Assembly: GCA_028023455.1 (NCBI GenBank)
Contig: JAQFVV010012667.1
Coordinates: 1,226,501 to 1,290,500, forward strand
Reading direction: 5' to 3'
DNA from: Epiperipatus broadwayi
Taxonomy: Eukaryota; Onychophora; Udeonychophora; Euonychophora; Peripatidae
Length of the DNA: 64,000 nucleotides
The notes under the pieces are model-generated. The model did no database searches. It was not told the origin of the DNA and worked only from the letters and a program-made list of their open reading frames with translations. This document shows positions 11,251-23,235 of the stretch, piece after piece (positions within the stretch are counted from its first letter, which is position 1; every line of letters begins with the position of its first letter). Both the position numbers and the translations under genes were made by a program.

Positions 11251-14200
11251 GCATTTATATCAATTAAATTTTACTCATAAAATAAATTGCTTCCGGATAT
11301 GGCTTACATGTGGTAACCTAGCTTTACTAATACCCATTATGTATTTCTGTATTGATATATTAAATTTTATAAAATTCAATTCAATTTTTGGTTTGTATTA
11401 ATCCTTAATTTTCCATTATATGTAAATTTATGTGAATATATGTTTATACCTTTATAATAGTACAGATATATTATTCATCAAGTAAGGCTTAAAGTATATA
11501 TATGGGCTAGGTATAATTTTAGCTTAATAAATGACTAGTAAAAGATATTAATATATTTCCATAAAGTGATTTGTGTTAAAGTTGTGAGTGCAGAAAATTT
11601 AAAACCTGCCAATTAAACCGTAGTAAGTTGCCATCTATCTATGTATTGAACAAGTAATGAAGATGTGAGTAAGAAATTGTGATCTGCTACAGTTGATGAG
11701 TGCTGGTTCAGCATGAAATAATGCACATCTTGGAAATCATTTATTTTTTTACATGTCTTTAATTATATGTTTCAGTAATGTGTGATATATACATATGAAG
11801 GTAATCTTAGGTTTATCTAAAAATCTTGTGTATTTGAAATTAAAATTGTAATGTGTTATACGGCTTACTTGGAAAAGTATATGTTTCAAATGTATCTATA
11901 GTTTAGTGTGTTGGTCTGACTTCTGGATGGATGGATAGTTGTGATATAATTGAGCTAAAGGGAAGAATATAATTTAAAAATATATTAATAATTTTGTATT
12001 TTAATAGACATGTATATTGCATTAATAAAAAATTGTATATTATAAAAATTTTGAATAACATACTGTTGTTATATCGAAGGGAAACTGCTAATTAATAAAT
12101 ACATCAGAGAAAAACAATAAAAAATAAAGGGAGAGGATTAAAATAATATGTAAAAATATACCTCTTAAATATTTTTCAATTATATTTTAAAGCTAAGGAA
12201 ATTAAAAGATTTGTTGTGATAAGTTTAAAAAATAATTAATGATCATCATTTTTTTAAAAGTTTAGCAACATTTTTTATGAAATTGACATCATGAGATAGC
12301 CCTATCTAAATCTTGTCTATTATATAGTAATATTATTATTTTGCAATTTCTTAATTGGAAATTAATTCAGAAACTTTTTGATTTTTAGTCAGAAATTTTT
12401 GCTACTCAGTCCCATGCTAAACTCAAAAATAATTAGAATTTTTTCATTTGACTAGATTAGCATTATATAGCTTCTATATTAAAAAATTATAATTTTGAAG
12501 CAAGTAATTGTTTGAGAGTTGTATGAAATATAATTGGGAATTGTAGGTAATATTTAGTATACATTTATTGATTTATTTTAGTACTTTGCTCTTGTGAAGT
12601 TTGTTTGTAGCAATGAAACCAATGATTGTGATTTAGAATTTTTTTCCTTTGGCTTGCCTGTTTTAGTTCTGAATTTGAGATAATTTTGAATATATATGTA
12701 TCATGACAGATTTATCTCATGGCACTAAAAGAGGTATATGGGCATATATATTTAAAGCTTAAAAAGTTGCCAAAAAATGTGTGCAATTATCTAAAATAAA
12801 GTTTGAAATAACTCAAATATTGAGTGAATAATATGTTTTGATATTTTTGGAATATTATATGTTATTTAAAATTAAATATACAAAACTATCTGTTACAAAT
12901 ATTTTAAATAACCTCTTTCTGATGCTGATAAAAATCTAAAATTGTAATATAACAAAAAGTATTTTCCTTTAAAGCAAGAATGTTTTTAATACACATTAAT
13001 TAAAGAGTTAATCCTATAATCTGTTTTCATTTGTAAGAATTAAGAAATATTTAAAGGATATAATAAATAATTTAATTTATTTTTGTTTTGATGAATATAA
13101 ATGGAAAGAGAGAACAATGATAATTTAGTTCTTATCTTAATTTTAATAATCAAGAGGGAAAAGACTTACTATTAATTTTCCTATTTATAAATTTTTATCA
13201 TATCTACTATTCATAGATATTCAGTTGAACTTTCCTTAAACAGAGTGTGTAAAAAATTAGTTAATTAGTTTCAAAGGGCAGTTGCTACTAGTTTTCATAT
13301 TGGTTAAGTTTGAACTCTTAGAGAAATAAATGTGGATGACTTTTACATGATTTCATAGTGCAATAAGTGAGAAGTAGACACCACTTTTCATGGCTGAAAT
13401 GTATATATTATAGAAGTTGAACTAAAAACCAACAGAATTACTGTAACTATCTATCAATCATGATACTATACAATAATATAAATGAAAAATAAATTTTATT
13501 TTAGAATTCCAGTGCTATACTTTAGACCTACACTATTTTCCATATGAATGGAAGTAAAAAAAGATAACTTTACTGTCAGTCATGTATTTACTGTATATGA
13601 AAGAGAACTATTTTTACATATGTATGATGAACTGAATTAAAATATTGGCAAGCAAGGAAAAAATATATTAATATCGAGATAGTATTTTGAATACTAACTT
13701 CTATTAATGAATATATATTTCTATTTATTGTTTAAAAAAATGTATTATCTCTATTGTATTGATGTGCTTTTAAAGTAAACATCATTTGAATAAATAGAAT
13801 AAATTACCAAATTAATAAGAAACTGCATTCAGAAAAAAGTTAGAAAACAACTGACTGATCAGTGAAAAAACTGTCCAGACTGTAGAAACTCTAGGTATAC
13901 TTTCTTTGAATTTTGTTATGTCATCATAAAAGACTTGTTTTAAAATTCTGAAAATATACTAAAGTTGCAAATTATGGAATTGAATTGTTAAATATCTTTG
14001 TATAGTTAGATTGCAAAAATAATTTGGTTTAAATGTTAAAGAAAATGGAAAATTAATAATTAATATTTTTATGTGTACTTTTTACTCATATCATTTACTA
14101 TTTATATATGATTAAAATAGAATAATAATGGTGTATATATTTAATAAATGAAATATTGTATAACATGTACAGGGTGTATGTATGCCTATACACATATACT

Positions 14201-14251
14201 TATATTGATTTACTGTTTATATATTATTGTACTATTAGATGAATGTACATT

Positions 14252-14253
<2 letters not shown>
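11251..14253. other. A+T-rich noncoding DNA with a fragment of the inverted-repeat family
   Basis: Mostly featureless. Around 11690-11770 the sequence TTGATGAGTGCTGGTTCAGC followed by ATGAAATAATGCACATCTTG matches the core of the inverted-repeat family seen at 4.2, 18.0 and 42.5 kb, so a degraded partial copy lies here. No genes recognised. Confidence 0.45.
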
Positions 14254-14293
<40 letters not shown>

Positions 14294-14297
14294 AATG

Positions 14298-14324
<27 letters not shown>
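14254..14324. repeat. (TA)n microsatellite, interrupted
   Basis: Two (TA)n runs separated by a short AGAATGA interruption; the left run is preceded by ACATTCT, so the first run sits in a small palindrome. The tract abuts the left terminal inverted repeat of the element starting at 14326. Short IY-repeat frames on both strands here are products of the microsatellite, not genes. Confidence 0.95.
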
Positions 14325-14328
<4 letters not shown>

Positions 14329-14678
14329 TGTAGTCTTATGGACAAAGATGCCACTCAATGGTGCCATTATCACGCTAAAACTATAAAATATGAACATTAC
14401 CAGGCCGTTGATTTTAATCATTTTGGTGTGATTTTTGTAATGTGAAAATAAAAAATATCAAAATCGTGTTTTTTAAATTTTTTTTTTATTAACATATACA
14501 AATTAAATGATAACAATAAATGTAAAATAAAATCAACAAATTACAATTTCATTCGTGTTTTTTTTTTTTTGCTTTATTAAAAAAAAAAATTTTCAATCGG
14601 ATTTTTTTTTGGGGGGATACACCTTTTTTGTTGTTGTTGTTGTTTAAAAATTCGTAATTGCAATAAAAAGTAAAAGTT

Positions 14679-14820
14679 CTTAGTCTTTGTTTTACATTTT
14701 ACTTTTTACAGAGAAAGAAATATTATTGTGTTACTGCTATTTTTTACTTTCTTAGTCTTTGTTTTACATTTTAATTTTTACAGAGAAACAGATATTATTA
14801 TTGTGTTACTGCTATTTTTT
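14679..14820. repeat. ~72-bp tandem duplication inside the TIR element
   Basis: Two copies of a unit beginning CTTAGTCTTTGTTTTACATT start at 14679 and 14751. They share ACAGAGAAA and TGTGTTACTGCTATTTTTT and differ at a few positions. They lie directly upstream of the telomere-like array. Confidence 0.85.
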
Positions 14821-14856
14821 GACTTCAAATAGAATGACAACAAAAAGTAAAAGTTG

Positions 14857-14910
14857 TTAGGGTTAGGGTTAGGTTTAGGGTTAGGTTTAGGTTTAGGGTT
14901 AGATTTAGGG
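14857..14910. repeat. telomere-like hexamer array (TTAGGG variants)
   Basis: Nine hexamers in perfect register: units 1, 2, 4, 7 and 9 are TTAGGG, three are TTAGGT and one is TTAGAT. TTAGGG is the standard metazoan telomere unit, so this is an interstitial telomere-like tract. It lies inside an element with terminal inverted repeats, so it travels with that element and does not by itself mark a chromosome fusion. Confidence 0.9.
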
Positions 14911-15427
14911 TTATGTTGTTTGTAAATCACAGAATCGAACAAGATGTGCGATTTCCTTGCATCATATTCTTGGTCTCGAGGAATGTTACAAACAGTACGT
15001 TACTTGATGCATTACCTAATTCCAACTGGCTTTACACATTTATCTGGAGAAGATTTTGCCACTTAAAACTTTAATACAGAATGGTGTAAAGAGGCGGATA
15101 ATTATTAATTAAGAAAATCTGAATATTTCAATACATTAAAAAAAATCAATAAAAACCACATTTCCATCAAATTCAAATACACACACTCTCACACCAAGCC
15201 GTAATAAGTGTATGAAGTATGCGAATTCGCCCAATTTATTTGCTGTGATGTGACATACATGCTGTACTGTGATGCAGCATAGTGTCTTGCAGTCTGTAGC
15301 ACAACAATAAAAGTTGTAATATAGAAAACCCAGGTTCAAATGTGTTGGCTACGGAAATGGCATTTTTGTGTCCTTTAGCACGTAAATGGCACCATCGAGC
15401 AGTGTCTTTGTCCATAAGACTACAACC

Positions 15428-17539
15428 ATATATATATATATATATGATTTTATGATCATTTACAATTAACATACTAAGAAATTACAGTTTACAAAATTAT
15501 ACATGTTTAACTTTGTTTGTCAATCTATGGAAATAATATCTATAAATTAAAGCAGTATAATCTGTTTTTAGAGTATTTTCACACTATTTATTATTATTAC
15601 TATTATTACTACTATTACTACTTTTAAAGGAAGTTTATTTATGTGAATAAATTATTTATGTTAAATTCCTATTAGAAATAATAACCAGACTATCATTTTG
15701 GATTACAGATAATAATCCATCAATAAAGATAAAATACATGCAATATCTTGAACAAAATTAACAAAAAAATCATAATCATTCTAAAAGGGTTTTATTAGTT
15801 GCCTAGAAATCACAGTGGTGCAGGCAATGTGTCCAAACTCCAGGTAGCTACAAATAAGTATACAAGTGCTAAAGCTCTGTCTTTGAATATAATTTTACTA
15901 TTACTATTATTACTTACTATTACTACATTTATTGATTACTATTTTAAGCTGTCCCACTGAAGTTATTTAATGCTAGAATAGTCAATGTGGTGTATTTTCC
16001 CTTTCTTATAGTTATCAAAGTTGCTCAAGGTTAATGAATATATTTGTATGTGTAGACATCTACAACAATTTTCTTTAAAATTATTTAGATAATGCTAACA
16101 TAATAAAAGCAGTTTTAAAATCTACTCTCTATATTTTATGATAATTAATAGTTTTTTGATAACTAGTGAACTCCTTGTACCAGATGATCTTGAATATTAA
16201 TAATGATCATTATTAATATAATGATTCAAACAATTTTTTATTATTGTTGTTATGTTAGCCCTTATGTACTTAAATGAGTTGAAATATTGATAATTGATCT
16301 TATAATATTATGTCTTTTTATTGCCATTGATGATTTGTCTAAAAAGTTATAACATGCCTCTTTTAAATTCAGTCACAAAAATGATTGTTGATTAACTTGA
16401 TGCTATGTTTATTATTTATATTGTCTACTGGTACTGATTCTTTGTTTATTTACTAAGTTTATATTTATTTATTGATATCAATTTTCATCATCACCCATTA
16501 ACTTTTTATTCTGTATATATATATATATATCATTAAAATCATATAACACTTATATATATATATATATATATATATCATTAAAATCAGTCAACACTTAGAT
16601 AATCCCAATATCAATAACGATCAACAATCTCAATCTGTTGTCAAGGCAACCTTCTTTTAACAATAAAAATTAGATATTAATACATAAAAGATGTAAAATT
16701 ATATTTTGGATTTACCCATGTATACATTTATTTACTGTTAATATTAGCATTAATCCCAATATTGTGTAGTAGAACTCATATTAATTTTAACAATGAGCAA
16801 ATATCTACACAAATTAAAATACTATTTCAAATTAGAAGATAACTGATGAGGCCAATTGAAATATCAGTACAATTACGACTAATGTTAACAATGAGAAAAT
16901 ACATATACAGACAAATTAAAAATATAAGTCCATAGACACATGCATATATAAATGTCATGAACAAATATTACTAATGATGATTGAATGCTATTTTTAGTAC
17001 CACTATTCAACATGATTTTAAGCAAGGAGTTTATCATATGCATATATAATTTATATTTCAATTAATATTTTTATAAAAGAAACATATTGTAAAGTTATGT
17101 GATTTAAAATTAAGAGTAGAATAATACTAAATTTATAAAAACTTGAATTCCATTGACAGAATAATTGTGATAAAGTAGTAGTTTTTATTTACAAATTAAA
17201 CAGCACACTCGTGTTTTTATATATTTTCACTCGTGTTTTTATCTTCAACAATTTTTTAAATAGTAAGCATTTTAAAATTATTATGCACCATTAATATGTT
17301 TGTATTATATATATAAAATTTAATACTCAGTAGAATTTTTACTATCAAATAAAAAACAATAGTAAATTATCATTAATCTTGGCTATTTTTCATTATGAAC
17401 TTAGAATATAGTCAAAATTTATGTCCTAGGACATTTAATAATCATACATATATTTAATATTTTCATTAACTTAAGCAATTTGCTTTATATATATATATTA
17501 ATGAGCTATCTACGTTACCTGAATTATCATTAGATAATT
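15428..17539. other. noncoding DNA with TA and ATT/ACT microsatellites
   Basis: Contains (TA)n tracts near 15428-15447, 16516-16530 and 16553-16575, and degenerate ATT/ACT trinucleotide tracts near 15588-15627 and 15892-15935. The phrase ATCATTAAAATCA follows both 16.5-kb TA tracts, so that locus is a short duplication. No genes recognised. Confidence 0.6.
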
Positions 17540-18185
17540 AATAACTGAAACATACAGGCTTATGATATACCTGTGTCTATATATGTAATATATAGGGTAT
17601 ATGAGCACAGACTTTCACACAACCCATCACTCTCTACACTATCTCATAACAATGTACTCCACACTCCAACTCTTCAACCGTTTATCCAATTGAAAATCTG
17701 ATGATGGAATGATCATAAGCCTGTGTGTTTCAGTTATTACATAGTAGAAATGTCTGGCCATCCCTTATATATGTATTAAATGGATTATGTCCTGTACATG
17801 AGGGGTCATATTCACCTTAGGTCAACGTGGGTGTGACAAGAATCTCAGCCTCAGAGTGGCCTTTGAGCATTCCATCATCAGATTTTCAATTGGATGGATG
17901 GTTGAAGAGTTGGAGTGTGGAGTAGATTAAAGCCTGTCCATTAAGGTATAAGAATTGGCTATCTTAATATATATCTGAGCGCTTATAGCATATATGTGTG
18001 GTGATGGTAATCTGGACCAACTGATGATTGCTGGTTTAGCATGAAATACTGATATTGATTATTTATCTTTTCAACATATGTGTTCAAGTGTATCAGTGTT
18101 ATCAGATAGTGTGGAGAGTGGTGCGTTATGTGGAAATCTGTGCTCATATACCCTATATATTATATTAGATAATTAGTAATGTGAA
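17540..18185. repeat. dispersed inverted-repeat family, copy 2 (nested)
   Basis: Nested inverted repeats are visible. ATAACTGAAACATACAGGCT near 17540-17560 is mirrored by AGCCTGTGTGTTTCAGTTAT at about 17727-17746. CTCCAACTCTTCAACC followed by CAATTGAAAATCTGATGATG (about 17657-17707) is mirrored at about 17870-17920. The outer GAGCACAGACTTTCACAC near 17600 is mirrored near 18130-18150. The core signature CTGGACCAACTGATGATTGC lies at about 18012-18031. The segment matches copy 1 at 4.1-4.4 kb and, more distantly, copy 3 at 42.1-43.2 kb. No coding sequence. Confidence 0.7.
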
Positions 18186-19829
18186 ATAGATTCTCATTAT
18201 GTTAAATACAAGCTAGAGGAGTCACGTGATTTTTTTTATATTTAACAAATATGTAATAGTTTAAAATTACTTGTTAATTAGATCACAAATTCATGAAAAT
18301 AAATATTTTGATATGTAAGAATTTTGCTGAATTTTGTAAAAACATTAATTAGAGAGTATTAAATAGTTCTGTTTTTTTTAACATCATTTGTAACGTTTTG
18401 TATTTTTCCCTCTCTGTAATTATGTGTTTAAATCAACTTTTGATAAACTAACTTTTCTGTTTAATTTTAAATTCCTGAATATATTTTGAAACAACTTATT
18501 AAATCTGTGAAGCTTCCATTAATTAAATATCATGCCATTTTCCTCTTTCTTCTAATTAGTTGCTATTTGCAGCATCAACGTTTTAATTATTGTAATAACA
18601 AAACAAGTACATTTTTAATATTAAAATTAGGAAATAAAAAAATTGAAAAACCTGTTTATTTTAATATTTTTTTCATTATCGCTATTACAATTTTTTGTAG
18701 CTTTGTATTTAAAATAGACTTTTATAACTAATATATGATCATTGGACAAAAACAAGCATGAACTCAAAGAGTCATAAATAATCTTAAATAAATTGCTGAA
18801 ATTACACTTATTGCAAAAAATATACAAGATGTCAAGTTTGTCATGGAAAAATATTAGACAACATAATGAAAATATGATATTACAGCTAAATATAAAGCTA
18901 ATTTTATTATCTATTTTAAAGACATAGAAATTGTTTCTATTTTTGGCTTATTCTTCAACACAAAAATTCAATGGATTTTTATATGTAAGAATATATCTTT
19001 AATCACTAAGTTCAAAATTAATACTATAATTTCTCAGTAATATTCAATAATATAAATGTTCATTGTTGTAGAAGGAAAAAAAGGGATTGATATTTAAGAA
19101 CTGTGATTCTGATTAGGATATTGAAAAATTCCATTTTCAGGAGAAAAATATAGAATTGGATGTTTCTGTATATGGAACGTATGTTATCATAATAATATTG
19201 TGATAATTTAATTTATCTGTAAAGTATATAATAATTGGAAAAGTCATTGATAAAGAAATAAAAGAAATTATCAGAAATAAAAGAAGTAGTCTGAATTATC
19301 GTAATAATGTCCATGCCTTTGAATTGTCAAAATAACTGAACTTATATACCATTTTAGAAAATACTATTTATATGATTATCAGCAATTTATGTTAATTTAA
19401 TGGCATTTAATAATGTAGTGGAGGCTAAAGATCAAAACTTAACATAATGGTCTATTATCTAGTTGTTAATATAACTTGTTTTAATAATACATCAAGTGAT
19501 AGAAACAATCAGAAATGATGACCAAGAAGTGTTTATCACTCAATTATCACTCAGTTATGTTATATACTTTAGTGTTAAATTTATTATTAGTTATAAGAAA
19601 ATGTGCCAAAGAAAGTGAAACTACATGTAGGTAGAAATATTAATATTGTGATGGGTTTATTATTTTTCCATGCTGCTATAATTTTACCACTAACTTTTTT
19701 TGTCAATGTCTTATATACATCTATTAAATATGATATTGTACCCCATTTATTATCTTTATACACATGTTTTATTTCTTGTAATATTTGTATCTCTATTATT
19801 TAAATTGTTTCAAATATCTTTTTTATAAC
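18186..19829. other. A+T-rich noncoding DNA
   Basis: Nothing recognisable. Frames around 18486-18827 and 19603-19803 are hydrophobic, low-complexity and overlap on both strands, as chance frames do. Confidence 0.5.
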
Positions 19830-20440
19830 CTATCTTTATATAATGAATCTCATTTTCCAACTTTTGACTAAATGCTTTTTCTGTATTCAGTGTCAGTTTA
19901 TCATTTTTTAATTTAAAATCTTGCAAAGCTACTATTTTCTGAGGCCATTATTGATATAAATTTGGATCAATTATTCCATTTTTCTTTATAAGGAATTATA
20001 TATATTTTCCCACTAATTTCTTTTTTTAAAAAATATTTAAATATTTCAGTTCCTTTTTTTTTCTGTTGTAAAACTAATATTGTATTTATTATTAATCAAA
20101 TCCTTAAATACATTGGTAATATGTCTGCTATTTCCCATTATAGTTATAACATCAACATATCTGTAATATTGTATAATTTCTTTATATTTAATGTAGTTGC
20201 ATCACTAACTACATACTTATATTTAGATTATATCTAAATGTGGCTTGGCATAGACTCTTAAATCTGCTTTGGCCACAAAATTTATTTTACGTATTAGAAA
20301 GATTTCTAATATAAATTTAATGTGGTTTTGCCAAATAAAATTATCTTCCAAAAGTATAATTATGCATAACTCACTTTTATAATATATGGATTGTAATTCA
20401 CTATATATATATATATATAAACAAAGGAAAAAAATCATCC
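19830..20440 (-). mobile_element. possible decayed Penelope-like reverse transcriptase fragment
   Basis: On the minus strand a reading near 20070-20190 gives YYRYVDVITIMGNSRHITNV followed by FKDLINNKYNISFT. This resembles the YRYVDD catalytic block and following region of Penelope-like reverse transcriptases, with one catalytic Asp missing. Upstream on the same strand, 20223-20350 gives EDNFIWQNHIKF, which could be the preceding segment. The rest is broken by stops and frameshifts. The call rests on one short motif and its order, so it is tentative. Confidence 0.4.
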
Positions 20441-20699
20441 TATCTCAGGTTATGAAATTAAAAGCATGTTCAATGTTAAAAAAATGTTTAATAATAGAAT
20501 GAATCCACCTATTCTTAGTAACTCTGCTGTATGGAACGCTTGTAACTGTTTAAAAAAATGGATATATATTTTATTATAAATGCTCAATTATTTTAAGAAA
20601 AAATGAAGTGGGATCCCTTGTAAATAAAGAATGGTTAAGAAATTAATGGTATATCAGATACAATGACAAAATTAATTATTTAAATTAATGGAAGTTATT

Positions 20700-22010
20700 A
20701 AATGCATATAATTCAGATTTATATCTCAACAAGTTATTATTATAATTCAGAAATAGATGATTTTTATATGGATGTATAAATTGCTTAAAATTACTATGAA
20801 AGATTTTAGTGCTAGAATTGTATAATGATAAGTAGATAAAACAACTATGCTTAAATCTGACCATAGTGTCACTATGAGAGAGGATACTACCATGGAATTT
20901 TCAGGCAAAAAAGTTGTGTATTATTTATTATTTCTTTATGAGGAATACTAAATAGAAATGGATATAGAAACATCTCAATAGTGGAATTGGATTTTATTTT
21001 GACTAACAGAAATAGGTATTTTGAAGTTGTAATGTTCTCAATAGAATAATCATAGGAAATTATTATTCATTAATGGGATAGAAACATAATGCAAAATGGA
21101 AAAAAATAAAACTATTTAAAAAAACAACAACACAATATTAGTAGCTAATATTCCTAACTTCAGAAACACTCCAAGAATTTGCTAATCATTTTTAAATGTT
21201 AACAAATATTAATTGAGATCAATAAGAAGATAACTATTACTCTTCTGAATAGTTAGTACAAAAATAGCAGTCAGTAAATATTAACTGAGTCAAAACAGTA
21301 TACGAAGAAAAGATGAAATATGAAAATCTTTATAAATGATCCATTAAGAAAAAATAAATATCTGGAATTCTTTAAAATTGTACAAAAAGTGTTAATAATG
21401 ATAAATTTGCAAGGAAAGCTATAGAGAGAATAAAAGTTTCCAAAATGTAAAATAACATTTATTGGAAAAAAAGTTTTTTCAGCAATAAAAAGAAAAGATG
21501 AAGCTATTATTAAAAAGAGAGATGATACCATGAAATATGTGGAAATGGTCTTTAAAAAACTATAGAGTATAAAGAACAAAAAAAATTAACAATTACACTT
21601 GCTACATCTTCTGAATTGCCAGAGGTCAAAATTCAATTAAATCTATGAAGAAGGTAAAGCTCTAGGAAATGGAATATTATTGAAATCTTAAAAGAAGTAA
21701 GAAAAGAAATTAAAAAATTGCTAGCGAAACTATATATCAAATGTCTACATGATAAAGATGTATCATATGATTGATAAAACACAATAAGAGTACTGATTCT
21801 TAAGAAAAGCAATGAAGATATTAGAAATTACAGACTTATTAGTCCTTCTATCAGTTCTGCACAAAATTTTGCCTAAGATATTAATTTATACCAAATTTTA
21901 GATTCAAATGAAACAAAAGATCAAACTTAAGTTATTTTAGCATAGTAGATCACATTTAAGTATTGAAAGGAGTTATAGAAAAAAACTAACAAATTTAGGT
22001 TTAAATATAA
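20700..22010 (+). mobile_element. RTE-type LINE, endonuclease to N-terminal RT (decayed)
   Basis: Plus-strand fragments fall in the order expected for an RTE endonuclease-reverse transcriptase. Near 20750-20815 lies IDDFYMDVYKLLKITMKDFS followed by ARI (the endonuclease GDFNARIG block). Near 20990-21040 lies LTNRNRYFEVVMFS (the block before the SDH motif). Near 21485-21560 lies KRKDEAIIKKRDDTMKYVEM. Near 21650-21720 lies GKALGNGI then EILKE (family consensus GKAPG). Near 21790-21870 lies IRVLILKKSNEDIRNYR and then a LSVLHKILPKILI-like block. It ends around the region equivalent to the start of the minus-strand fragment at 22.5-23.2 kb. Many stops and frameshifts; a pseudogene. Confidence 0.7.
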
Positions 22011-22529
22011 ATTTATTTTTTTTACTTCTAAGAATTTCTTTCTCAATTATTGCTTCTAATTGATATTTTGCTAAAATCAAACATTTGATTAAAGGAATTG
22101 ATAATTAAATGATAATAAAATAAAATTCAATACATTAACTATAAGTTTGATATTTGGTTTCATACAACCCATTCTAATTTAATTTGTTTTCAGATATTTA
22201 AAGTTTATTTATAATTGACAAGCCTAGAATAAGATTTGGGATAATTATTTGAACAGCAATTACATATTGTATTTTTTTAAAAACTGAATTACTATTTTAA
22301 AATGAACAACAATATCATGACTTTCCAATATGCTTATGCATATATTTCCAAGAACATTTTTTTAACTCTACTTTAAAACCATTCAAAAATGAGTTAAATA
22401 TTAAATTATGGAGTTTCTGTACACAAAGCCAGGTGGTGACTATCAGAGTGTTTGTTTGACTGTTTCTTCATCTTGCTAAAAAGTTTGAATTTATTAAAAA
22501 TAAGATCATACATAAAGAAATAAACTAAT

Positions 22530-23235
22530 TGATAAAAAGGAACTTCAAGATAACTGAGTTTGAATATATAATAATTAAGAATTATCTTTTTCTAACTCAT
22601 TATAATCAATCTTATATTCATGTTTTGAGAAAATCCATTGAACACTACTTTAATCTTTTTAACATTTACCTTCAATCTTTCTTACTTTCATCTGATCACT
22701 TTTGCAACATTTTCTTAAGCTCTAAAGCATTATTTGCAAAAAAAAAAAACTACATCATCTTCAATATCTAAATGACTTAAATAATCTCCATTTACTTTTA
22801 CTCCTTTAGCTTCCCACTTTAATCCACGAAATACTTCTTGCAAGCATTGCTATAAAAAGTTTTAGAGATATGTAGTCATATTACACCCTTCTTAAATGTT
22901 AACTTTCCTAGTATCATTATATAATCTAATTGTTGTTGTTGCATTTTTATAAATATTCTTCAGAATATGACAATATTCTGGTACTATATCTTGATTATTT
23001 AATGCTTTAATTACTGAAGAAATGCTTATAGAATCAAATGCCTTTTCATAATCTACAATTCCAAAGCTTAAAGGCAACCTGTATTCATTAGTCATTTATA
23101 TTACTTCTTTCAATACTTGGATATCATCTAGTGTACTAAACCCACTTTTAAATCCAGCTTGTTATTTTTGGTTGGTTGAAATCCAGTATTTCTTGTAGAT
23201 GAGTTGTAATTATCTTTGATAAAAATTAATTGCCT
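22530..23235 (-). mobile_element. RTE-type LINE, central and C-terminal RT (decayed)
   Basis: Minus-strand readings give, in order, ILDFNQPK (about 23180), STLDDIQVLKEVI, then an uninterrupted frame at 23095-22892. That frame contains IVDYEKAFDSISISSVIKAL (RT motif A, catalytic Asp present) and LKNIYKNATTTIRL. It is followed near 22740-22840 by CLQEVFRGLKWEAKGVKVNG and LSHLDIEDDVVF (RT motif C, where FADD has become IEDD). Near 22600 lies FNEFSQNMNIRIDYNELEK. This is the RTE order. It supplies the half missing from the plus-strand copy at 20.7-22.0 kb, with roughly 150 bases of overlap between the two. Confidence 0.8.

Larger units (their letters stand above)
14326..15427. mobile_element. non-autonomous DNA element with ~55-bp terminal inverted repeats
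   Basis: The left end starts GGTTGTAGTCTTATGGACAA, and the reverse complement of the right end (15427 backwards) starts identically. The match continues imperfectly for about 55 bases through a shared ATGGTGCCATT. Both ends abut (TA)n tracts, so the insertion probably went into a TA microsatellite, or the target duplication was TA and then expanded. The 1.1-kb interior has no convincing coding sequence. It holds homopolymer tracts (poly-T, GGGGGG near 14612), a 72-base-period tandem duplication and a telomere-like hexamer array. The superfamily is not identified. Confidence 0.65.

Noticed and set aside
14148-14421. Overlapping frames on both strands rich in Tyr-Ile repeats
   Set aside because: They are translations of the (TA)n microsatellite.
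14857-14910. Chromosome end or fusion point marked by telomere repeats
   Set aside because: The array is short, degenerate and enclosed by a TIR element.
21271-21579. 102-residue hydrophobic minus-strand frame
   Set aside because: It is antisense to the plus-strand RTE remnant, and its Phe/Ile richness is the complement of a Lys-rich sense strand.
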